From NCBI GenBank assembly GCA_035651755.1, contig DASRFA010000017.1:1-64000 (forward strand): DNA of 64,000 nt, read 5' to 3'. The translations under genes and the position numbers were made by a program. The notes beneath the pieces are model-generated. The model was not told the DNA's origin. It did no database searches and saw nothing but the letters and a program-made list of their open reading frames with translations. This document shows positions 1 through 7,062 of this stretch, piece by piece. Source of the DNA: DASRFA01 sp035651755 (GTDB lineage: Bacteria; Desulfobacterota; Binatia; UBA12015). How positions within the stretch are numbered: the first letter of the stretch is position 1; each line of letters starts with the position of its first letter.

Positions 1-511
1 CGACCCGGATCGCCTGTGCCGCAATCAATCCGAACATCCCGACCGTATAGACCTGGAGGATGGTGACGTAGACGAAGAGCTTTCGATCGAAGGTATCCCC
101 CGGGATGAAGCTCGGGAGGAACAGGCAGAGCCACGCGACGACGAGCGCCGCGCCGTAGTTCGCGCCGAGCCAGAGCCGCGTCGGCCGTCCTCCCCCGCCG
201 GGAACGAACCGGAGGAGGTGGCGGAAGAGCGCGACGGTGGCGATGATGCTCAGGTCGTTCAGGACGAGGCCGAGAACCAACCACCGCGGTCGGATCGCGT
301 AGATCTCGCGCGGGACGAGGCAGCCAAGCGCGTTCAGCGCGAGATGGAACGCCATGAGGCCCGAGACGAGCGGCAGCATCCGGAAGAACCAGCTGTGCGG
401 CCGGCGCGTGCGCGAGAAGTACCAGGTGCGCTCGCAGAGGACGGCCCACAGGAGTGTCGGGACGAAGTAGAGTGCTGCAGCCTCGAGCGGCTGCGCTGGC
501 GGTGTCGTCAT
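1..511 (-). CDS. Membrane sensor histidine kinase, N-terminal part only (cut by window edge)
   Basis: The frame is open from an ATG at 511 to the left edge, giving 170 residues with no stop. It holds four or five hydrophobic segments. It aligns by eye with the N-termini of the two complete kinases to its right: all share an LLWA/LVWA-type first helix, an FFR-x-LP segment, and a WL-x-ANYG motif just before a membrane helix. The ATG overlaps the stop of the upstream kinase (ATGA), so translation is probably coupled. The kinase half lies outside the window, so calling it a kinase rests on homology to its neighbours. It would be the third member of a tandem paralogous array. Confidence 0.7.
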   Translation of the reverse strand, partial: MTTPPAQPLEAAALYFVPTLLWAVLCERTWYFSRTRRPHSWFFRMLPLVSGLMAFHLALNALGCLVPREIYAIRPRWLVLGLVLNDLSIIATVALFRHLLRFVPGGGGRPTRLWLGANYGAALVVAWLCLFLPSFIPGDTFDRKLFVYVTILQVYTVGMFGLIAAQAIRV

Positions 512-2562
512 CGCGGCCCCGCCGCGGGCAGCTCGAGCCGAAAGATCATGCCGCTCGGAGCGCCGCGCTCGGCGCCGATCCGGCCGCCGTGCGCCTCGAT
601 CGTGTGCTTCGCGATCGCGAGACCGAGCCCCGTGCCGTGCTCCTTCAGGGAGAAGAATGGCTCGAACAGCCGCGGCACGGCGTCGGGCGGTGCGCCGGGG
701 CCGGTGTCGCGGACGCTGAGGGTCGCGGTCGCGTGGCCGTTCGCGACCGTGACCGAGAGGCACCGGGGGCCCTCGACCTCGCCGAGCGCGTCGATCGCGT
801 TCTCGAGCAGGTTCACGACCACGGGACGGAGCTTGTCGCGGTCCGCGGACACCGTGACCCCTTCCGGCAGCTCGAGGTCGAGGGCGATGCGGGCAGCGTC
901 GCATCGCGCACGGAACGCTTCCACCGTGGCAGCGACGAACGCGCCGAGGTCGAGCCGTTCGCAGTGCAGCTCCTCGCGCCGTGCGAAGCGGAGCAGCGAG
1001 GCGACCTGACGCTCGACGCGCTCGAGCTCGCCGAGGATGACGTCGTGCTCGGCGCGGAACGTCGATCCCGGCTCGCGCGCGAGTTGTGCGGCGAGGCTCC
1101 GCGCCGCCGCGACGGGGTTCCGCATGTCGTGCGCGATCCGCGCCGCCGTCTCGCCGATGGCCGCGAGCTTCTCGGCATGGGCGAGCGACCGCTCGACCGC
1201 GACGGCACGCGCGATCAGCTCCGCGGCGTCGAGGACGAGCGCGAGCTGATCGGCGAAAGCGACGCACGTCTGGATGTCCTCGTCCGTGTAGATCGCGGCG
1301 ACGTGGCCGGCGGTGGCGAAGAGGTGCCCCCAGGGACCCCGCGGGCTCGTGATCGGGACGACGCCCACGACGTTCGACTCGTTGAGGGCGTCCTGGAGCG
1401 AGACCGGGAGATCCCAGAAGTTCGGCGCCCCGAAGGGATGGGTCGGCAGCAGGTCGTCCGCCACCTCCCGCGGCCACGCACGGGCGACGGGCGCGATCGC
1501 GAAGCTGCCGTACACGGCCGCGTCGCCGGTCCGCAGCAGGATCGCCATGCCGGGAAGGCGCAGCTCGCGCCCGAGCGCCATCGCGGCGCGCTCGCAGCAT
1601 TCGACCACGCCGAGCTCGGGCGAGAGCGTCGAGAGGAATCCCCGGAGCTTTTCGCGTCGGCCCCGGCCGCGGCGGAGGACGACGTGGTAGATCGCGGCGC
1701 TGAGCCACGCGCGCCCCGGCCCCAGCGCCACGACGAGGAAAAGGACGGCGACCACGTCGACGATCCCGCGCAGCGCGGGACGCGCCGACACGAGCGCGTG
1801 TCCACCGACCCACGTCGCCGCGGCGACGGCGATCATCGTGCCATTCGTCAGCAGACGCGGCAGCATGTCGCTCGGTGTGCGGACGACGAACGGCACCGCG
1901 AGGCCGAGCCCGATGCCGACGTCGAGAAGCCTCATCGGGAGGGCGGTCTGCGCCCGCCAGCGGCCCGCGCCGACGACGAGTGCGACGACGACCAGCACGA
2001 CCAGTCCGGTGCCCAGGACAGCGGCGTCGGCCCGACGAAGCCCGCCGAGACCGCCGGCGCGCCAGAGGCCCCGGCCGCCGAGCCGCACCATCTCGCGAAG
2101 CGCGAGGCCGAGCATCACGATGAAGTACGGGGCGAGGACGAGCCGCGACTCGAACCACGTCTGCTCGACCGTGGGGGAAGGGAGGAACGGGATCACGATC
2201 GCGACGAGGATCGCCGCGCCGTAGTTGACGGCGAGCCAGGCGCTTCGTGCCGGTGGCTCGCGGATCGCCGCCAGCGCGAGGACGTGCCGGAGCACGGCGA
2301 CCGCGATGACGTCGATGACGTCGCGAGCGATGTGCACGGAGCGACCAGTCGACCGCGATTCGGGCATCGCGACGGCGAGCAGGCCGAGGAAGTACTCGGA
2401 CGTCATCAGCATGGTCAGCGCCGCGGTGGCGCGGACGACGGCGGTCCGCGGCCGCGCGCGCCGGTCCATCTTCCAGAAGACCGCGGTGACCGAGAGCCAG
2501 ACGAGCGCGGTCAGCGTGTACAGAGCGGCGGCGACGAGATCGGGACCGTTCAGCGGATTCAT
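508..2562 (-). CDS. Membrane sensor histidine kinase (second of tandem array)
   Basis: 684 residues. The N-terminal ~270 residues carry about seven hydrophobic segments, including the WLAVNYG motif. A GAF-like linker follows (~290-450). The C-terminus is a standard HisKA/HATPase_c core: phosphoacceptor His about residue 478 in IAHDMRNP, an N box (NLLENAIDAL), a G1 box (DTGPGAPP) and a G2 box (GTGLGLAIAK). It should autophosphorylate and pass phosphate to a response regulator. No receiver gene is adjacent within the window, so the partner is probably further left. The architecture recalls PrsK-type kinases, but that assignment is only an inference. The start ATG at 2562 overlaps the upstream kinase's stop (ATGA), and its own stop overlaps the next kinase's start. 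Confidence 0.85.
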   Translation of the reverse strand: MNPLNGPDLVAAALYTLTALVWLSVTAVFWKMDRRARPRTAVVRATAALTMLMTSEYFLGLLAVAMPESRSTGRSVHIARDVIDVIAVAVLRHVLALAAIREPPARSAWLAVNYGAAILVAIVIPFLPSPTVEQTWFESRLVLAPYFIVMLGLALREMVRLGGRGLWRAGGLGGLRRADAAVLGTGLVVLVVVALVVGAGRWRAQTALPMRLLDVGIGLGLAVPFVVRTPSDMLPRLLTNGTMIAVAAATWVGGHALVSARPALRGIVDVVAVLFLVVALGPGRAWLSAAIYHVVLRRGRGRREKLRGFLSTLSPELGVVECCERAAMALGRELRLPGMAILLRTGDAAVYGSFAIAPVARAWPREVADDLLPTHPFGAPNFWDLPVSLQDALNESNVVGVVPITSPRGPWGHLFATAGHVAAIYTDEDIQTCVAFADQLALVLDAAELIARAVAVERSLAHAEKLAAIGETAARIAHDMRNPVAAARSLAAQLAREPGSTFRAEHDVILGELERVERQVASLLRFARREELHCERLDLGAFVAATVEAFRARCDAARIALDLELPEGVTVSADRDKLRPVVVNLLENAIDALGEVEGPRCLSVTVANGHATATLSVRDTGPGAPPDAVPRLFEPFFSLKEHGTGLGLAIAKHTIEAHGGRIGAERGAPSGMIFRLELPAAGPR

Positions 2563-4640
2563 CCGCGCCCCGCGAGGGGGAGCTCGACGTCGACCACCAT
2601 CCCGGTGCCCGCCGGTGCGCTCGCCACGATGCGACCGCCGTGTGCCTCGATCGTCCGCTTCGCGATCGCGAGGCCGAGGCCCGTCCCGTGCGCCTTCAGC
2701 GAGAAGAACGGCTCGAAGAGATGCGGGATCGCGTCCGCAGGGACGCCGCCGCCCGTGTCCCGGACGCTCACGACGCCGGCACCGTTGGCGCGGCCGACCG
2801 TGACGGTCAGCCGGCGGGTGCCGTCGGCCACCTCGAGCGCGTCGATCGCGTTCTCGACCAGGTTGACGACGACCTGACGCAGCTTCTCCGCGTCGGCGCG
2901 CGCCGTGATCCCGGGTGCGGCGTCGACCTGGAGCGCGACGCCGCCGGCGGCGAGCCGCGATCGGAAGCCGTCGATCGTCTCCCGCACGAGTGCCCCGAGG
3001 TCGACGGGTGCGAAGCGGAAATCCTCGCGCCGGGCGAAGCGGAGGAGCGCCGCGACCTGACGCTCGACGCGCTCGAGCTCGGCGAGGATCAGCTCGTGCT
3101 CCGCGGCGAACGGCGCGGCCGGCTCGCGGGCGAGCTGCTGGGCGAGGCTCCGCGCGGCGGTCACGGGGTTCCGGATCTCGTGCGCGATCCGGGCCGCGAG
3201 CTCGCCGATCGCCGCGAGCTTCTCCGCGTGCGCGAGCGAGCGCTCGACCGCAACGGTCCGGGCGACGAGCTCCGCCGTGTCGAGGACGCGCGCCAGGCCG
3301 TCGGCGAACGCCTGGACCACGCGCACGTCCTCGTCGCCGCCCGTGGCGCCGAGGAAGCCCGCGGTGATGAACAGATGTCCCCACGAGCGGCGCCGGCTCG
3401 CGATCGGGACGATCGCGACGACCTGCGCGGCGATGAGGGCGTCGCGCAGCGGGTCGGGGAGCTTTCGCAGCTCGTACTCGAGGAGCGCGCCAGGCAGGAA
3501 GGGAGCGGCGGTCTCCGAACGCGGCCAGACGCGCGCGATGCCGTCCGCCGCGAGCGCGCCGGCGACGACGGGAGCCGCCTCGTCGTCGAACACGATCGCG
3601 GCGCCGCGAAGCTGGAGGACGCGCACGAGCTCCGCGAGCGCGAGCCGGCAGCACTCGGTGCGGCCGAGCTCGGGCGAGAGCCCGTGGAGGCAGGTCTGCA
3701 GCGCCTCTTGGCGCCGGCGCGTGCGACGGAAGAGCAGGTAGTCGATCGCCTCGCGGAGGAACGCCTGCCCGGGGACGAATGCGAGGACGAGGAGGAGGAT
3801 CATGCCGGCGTCGAGGAGCGCGCGTCGCTCCGGATCGGCGAACGCCACCACGGTGCGCCCGCTCACGTAGATCGCGCCCGCGACCAGCGTCATCGTCGCG
3901 ACGACGAGGAAGCGGCGGACGACTTCCCCAAGGACGCGCACCGCGAGCGGGGCGGCGAGCGCGAGCCCGACGGCGACGTCGTACGCGACGAGCCACGGCG
4001 GGACCGGCGTCGTCATGGGCCGCGTGACGGCGAGCGCGACCCAGCCGAGCGCACCGACGACGCCGCCGACGAGCAGCACGAGGTCGGTCGTGCGGACGTC
4101 CGCGAGGCCGCCGGGGCGCCAGCCCCCGCGGCGGACATAGCGCGCGAGCTGCCGGACGATCAGCGCGAGCATCGCGACGACGTAGGAGTTCCGGATGACG
4201 AATATCGTCGCCACGCTCGTGGGCGCGCCGACGAGCGCGAGGTACGTGACGAACGATGCGAGGAGCGCGGCGATCCCGTAGTTCGCGGTGAGCCACGTCC
4301 GTCCGGGTGGCTCCTCGCGGAGCGGCAAGACGCGGACGACGTGGATCCCGACCGCCGCGAGCGCGAAGTGAGAGAAGTTGAAGACGACGTAGAAGACCCG
4401 GAGCGGCGGCGGGGGCGCGTGGTGGAGCGGGGCCGGAACGAGCGCCAGGACTGCCATCAACGCGTAGAGGAGCGCGGCGCATCCGGAGAGGATCGGGAGG
4501 AGCCGGAAGAACGCGGTCTTGGTCTTCCAGTCGCGAAGGCCGGGCCACGTGACCTGGGCGAGGACGGCCCACACGAGACCCGGAATGCAGTACGCGCCGG
4601 CCACGATCAGGGCGTAGGTCGGCGAGTCCGTGACGGCCAT
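2559..4640 (-). CDS. Membrane sensor histidine kinase (first of tandem array)
   Basis: 693 residues, the promoter-proximal member of the array. About seven N-terminal hydrophobic segments are followed by a GAF-like region (~290-460), then HisKA with His about residue 487 in IAHEIRNP, an N box (NLVENAIDAL) and a G box (GTGLGLAIAK). The kinase core is close to that of the next gene: HAEKLAAIGE, GELERVERQ/AELERVERQ and LFEPFFSLK blocks recur in both, while the membrane halves have diverged. This suggests duplication followed by sensor specialisation. It is divergent from the sigma-54-type promoter of the small-membrane-protein/P450 operon, 232 bp away, so the array may control that operon. The regulator itself is not visible here. 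Confidence 0.86.
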   Translation of the reverse strand: MAVTDSPTYALIVAGAYCIPGLVWAVLAQVTWPGLRDWKTKTAFFRLLPILSGCAALLYALMAVLALVPAPLHHAPPPPLRVFYVVFNFSHFALAAVGIHVVRVLPLREEPPGRTWLTANYGIAALLASFVTYLALVGAPTSVATIFVIRNSYVVAMLALIVRQLARYVRRGGWRPGGLADVRTTDLVLLVGGVVGALGWVALAVTRPMTTPVPPWLVAYDVAVGLALAAPLAVRVLGEVVRRFLVVATMTLVAGAIYVSGRTVVAFADPERRALLDAGMILLLVLAFVPGQAFLREAIDYLLFRRTRRRQEALQTCLHGLSPELGRTECCRLALAELVRVLQLRGAAIVFDDEAAPVVAGALAADGIARVWPRSETAAPFLPGALLEYELRKLPDPLRDALIAAQVVAIVPIASRRRSWGHLFITAGFLGATGGDEDVRVVQAFADGLARVLDTAELVARTVAVERSLAHAEKLAAIGELAARIAHEIRNPVTAARSLAQQLAREPAAPFAAEHELILAELERVERQVAALLRFARREDFRFAPVDLGALVRETIDGFRSRLAAGGVALQVDAAPGITARADAEKLRQVVVNLVENAIDALEVADGTRRLTVTVGRANGAGVVSVRDTGGGVPADAIPHLFEPFFSLKAHGTGLGLAIAKRTIEAHGGRIVASAPAGTGMVVDVELPLAGRG

Positions 4641-4872
4641 CGATCAACGCTCCGCAAGCGGAGTGCCAGCCGACGGCTCGTGCCCGGGCGCGGCCCGCCA
4701 GGCGATTCCGCGGCGGGTGCCCAACCGTTTAGGCGGTCGGTGCAAGCGGCCTATGCGGCCCCGCCCCGGTGCCCTCCGGGCCATGCACCCCTTGCACTAG
4801 GCGGAATGCGGTCGCGAAAGCAACGAAGCCGGTATCCCACGGAAAGACGAGCTGTCTGATGCGGCGCCGGGC

Positions 4873-4888
4873 TGGCACGTCGCCTGCT
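4873..4888 (+). promoter_or_regulatory. Sigma-54 (-24/-12) promoter
   Basis: The element reads TGGCACG-TCGC-CTGCT, with GG at 4874-4875 and GC at 4886-4887, exactly ten bases apart. The -24 half is a perfect TGGCACG; the -12 half is CTGCT against consensus TTGCT. The predicted transcription start is about 4899, and the mRNA would then begin almost directly with the strong ribosome site AGGAGGTGA at 4902-4909. Upstream, GTGCAAG (4740-4746) and CTTGCAC (4791-4797) form an inverted pair at the distance where activator sites usually lie. Transcription should need an NtrC-family activator. Confidence 0.7.
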
Positions 4889-4915
4889 CTTCGGGTCCCG
4901 CAGGAGGTGACCACG

Positions 4916-5158
4916 ATGGACCCCACGACGATCATGACGACGGCAGCGATCACCGGCGGTTCCCTCGGCGTCGTGCTGAACCCGACGGTGCTGTTCGCGG
5001 TATGGAGCGGGCTCGTCATCGCGGTGCTCGGCGGCCTCTGCGCGGTCCTCGGCGTCGAGGGGCCGGCAGACGTCTTCGACGTTCCCGGACGCCCGAGCCG
5101 CCTCCGCCCGCTTCGTCCGGTCGCGTCCCGGAACGATCGCGAGCCGGTGGCGGCGTGA
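4916..5158 (+). CDS. Small membrane protein preceding the P450
   Basis: 80 residues from an ATG placed six bases after the best Shine-Dalgarno site in the region (AGGAGGTGA). The protein has one clear hydrophobic stretch (about residues 8-42, possibly two short helices around a proline) and a basic, arginine- and proline-rich tail. No family was recognised. Its TGA overlaps the P450 start (ATGA), so the two are made together from the sigma-54-type promoter at 4873. It could anchor, recruit or regulate the P450, or act as a leader peptide whose translation sets P450 output. A longer reading from 4769 is possible but has no ribosome site. Confidence 0.7.
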   Translation: MDPTTIMTTAAITGGSLGVVLNPTVLFAVWSGLVIAVLGGLCAVLGVEGPADVFDVPGRPSRLRPLRPVASRNDREPVAA

Positions 5159-6558
5159 TGGAAGCCGCCGTCTCGCTCGCGACGCTCGACGTCCCGGCCG
5201 ACCCATCGCCATCGAGCGCGCCGGAGCTCCCGCCGGGCCCTACGGCCCCCGCGCTCGTCCAGCTGCTTCGTTCCGGGTTCCGTCCGGTCGCGTTCCTCGA
5301 AGACTGCGCGCGTCGCTACGGTGATCCCTTCACCGTGCGGCTTCCCGGGACTCCCCCGCTCGTCTTCTTCAGCGATCCCGACGCGATCAAGGACATCTTC
5401 ACCGGCGACCCGGAGACGCACCGCGCCGGCGAAGCGAACGTCGACCTCGCGCCGATGCTCGGGCAGCACTCGCTGCTGATGCTCGACGGCGCACGCCATC
5501 TGCGCGAACGCCGACTCATGCTGCCGGCGTTCCACGGCGAGCGCATGCAGCTCTACGCGCGCGTCATGCGCGAGATCACCGCCCGGGCGATCGCGACCTG
5601 GCCGGTCGGCCGGCCGTTCCCGATCCATCGCGAGATGCAGGCGATCACGCTCGACGTGATCCTCCGGACGGTCTTCGGGTTCGACGACGGCGCCGAGCTC
5701 GTGCGGCTCCGCGCGCGACTCCTCGCGTTGATTGCGTACGTCACGGGCCCGCTCGGGGTCGTCTTGTTCGTGCCATGGCTCCAGGCCGACCTCGGCCCGC
5801 TCTCACCCGGCGGACGCTTCGTCCGCCACGCGCGCGGCGTCGACGAGCTGCTCTATGCCGCGATCGCCCGCCGGCGCGCCGAAGGCACGGCCGGTCGGGA
5901 TGACATCCTCTCGATGCTGATCGACGCGCGCTACGACGACGGTACGGCGATGGACGACCAGGCCCTGCGCGACGAGATGGTGACGCTCCTCCTCGCCGGC
6001 CACGAGACGACGGCGACCTCGCTCGCCTGGGCATTCCATCACGTCCTCGCGCGGCCGGACGTCCTCGAGAAGCTTCGCGCCGAGCTCGCCCGCGTCGTCG
6101 GCGACGAGCCGGTGGAGGCGCGTCACATCGCCGCGCTCGAGTATCTCGACGCGGTGATCAAGGAGACGGCGCGCATGAAGCCGGTCGTTCCGAACGTCGG
6201 CCGCCGCCTGCAGGTCCCGACGCGGATCGGCGGGCACCTGTTGCCCGCGGGATCGGTCGCGTCGCCGTGCATCTACCTGACGCACCACCGGCCCGACGTG
6301 TGGCCCGATCCGGAGCGCTTCCTCCCGGAGCGCTTCCTCGGCACGCGGCCGAGCCCCTACGCGTTCTTCCCGTTCGGCGGCGGCGTCCGCCGCTGCCTCG
6401 GTGCCGCCTTCGCGACCTACGAGATGAAGATCGTGCTCGCGGAGGTGCTGTCGCGCGCCGCGCTCCGTCCGGCGCCGGGAAGCGACGTCCACGTCGTCCG
6501 GCGGACGGTCACGTTCGCGCCGTCGGCGGGGATGCCGGTCGTCCTCGACTCACGGTGA
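5158..6558 (+). CDS. Cytochrome P450 monooxygenase
   Basis: 466 residues, normal length for a soluble bacterial P450. The I-helix oxygen-activation motif AGHETT is at about 280-285. The K-helix ExxR pair is E336/R339 (KETAR). The heme loop FFPFGGGVRRCLG has the thiolate ligand at Cys413. The organisation resembles cyanobacterial and myxobacterial CYP110-like enzymes that hydroxylate fatty acids, alkanes or terpenoids, but the substrate cannot be read from sequence. No ferredoxin or reductase lies next to it, so redox partners must come from elsewhere. The ATG at 5158 shares bases with the stop of the 80-residue peptide gene, placing both under the sigma-54-type promoter. The 3' end overlaps the convergent gene by 9 bp. 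Confidence 0.96.
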   Translation: MEAAVSLATLDVPADPSPSSAPELPPGPTAPALVQLLRSGFRPVAFLEDCARRYGDPFTVRLPGTPPLVFFSDPDAIKDIFTGDPETHRAGEANVDLAPMLGQHSLLMLDGARHLRERRLMLPAFHGERMQLYARVMREITARAIATWPVGRPFPIHREMQAITLDVILRTVFGFDDGAELVRLRARLLALIAYVTGPLGVVLFVPWLQADLGPLSPGGRFVRHARGVDELLYAAIARRRAEGTAGRDDILSMLIDARYDDGTAMDDQALRDEMVTLLLAGHETTATSLAWAFHHVLARPDVLEKLRAELARVVGDEPVEARHIAALEYLDAVIKETARMKPVVPNVGRRLQVPTRIGGHLLPAGSVASPCIYLTHHRPDVWPDPERFLPERFLGTRPSPYAFFPFGGGVRRCLGAAFATYEMKIVLAEVLSRAALRPAPGSDVHVVRRTVTFAPSAGMPVVLDSR

Positions 6559-7062
6559 GCGATTCGCGCCGGCGCCGAGTGCGAGCAGGTCGTCGCGAAG
6601 CCGGGCGAACGTCGGCGCGCGCTCCGCGGTGTCCCGGCTGCACCGGACGTCGAGGCGACCGGCGGTGCCCGCATCGATCGTCAGCGACACGCGCGCCGCG
6701 CCCGGCGCGACCGCGGCCTCGTGGGGCAGCTTCGCGAGCCCGCGCGCGTCGACGGCGGCGACGAGGCGTCGATGCGCCTCCGACCCGAGCTGGGTGGTGC
6801 GCACCGTGCGATCCCAGCAATCGGCGAAGCTGGGGCGCGGACAGTCGCGCTTCACGATCGACGTGGTGATGGTCGCGGTGCCGTCGTTCCCGACGGCGAT
6901 CGCGATCGTGCGGGTCGGCGGGTCCTCCTCGTCGTAGACGATGCGGATCATCTGCGGCGACGCGCTCCCCGCGCGCACCGCGTCGACCGCCGCGACGACG
7001 CCGCTCTCGGCTGCGGCGACCACGCCGCAGCCGAGCGTCACGACGACGAGTGCGAGCTTCAA
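6550..7062 (-). CDS. Exported protein of unknown function
   Basis: 170 residues from a TTG start whose first bases overlap the stop of the upstream secreted-protein gene (TTGA), which implies coupling. A signal peptide covers about residues 1-18 (MKLALVVVTLGCGVVAAA). The cysteine is not in a canonical lipobox (Thr at -3), so this looks like a periplasmic or secreted protein rather than a lipoprotein. The mature part contains three cysteines (KRDC, ADCWDR, VRCSRD) that could pair, and a repeated beta-strand pattern. No family was recognised. The coupling suggests it works with the 874-residue secreted protein, for example as a partner or inhibitor of its putative peptidase domain. Confidence 0.7.
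   Translation of the reverse strand: MKLALVVVTLGCGVVAAAESGVVAAVDAVRAGSASPQMIRIVYDEEDPPTRTIAIAVGNDGTATITTSIVKRDCPRPSFADCWDRTVRTTQLGSEAHRRLVAAVDARGLAKLPHEAAVAPGAARVSLTIDAGTAGRLDVRCSRDTAERAPTFARLRDDLLALGAGANRSP

Noticed and set aside
508..4647. One minus-strand frame of 1379 residues spanning two kinases
   Set aside because: Only the part from 2562 downwards encodes the second kinase; the upstream half is the out-of-frame reading of the first. An ATGA junction at 2559-2562 shows two genes.
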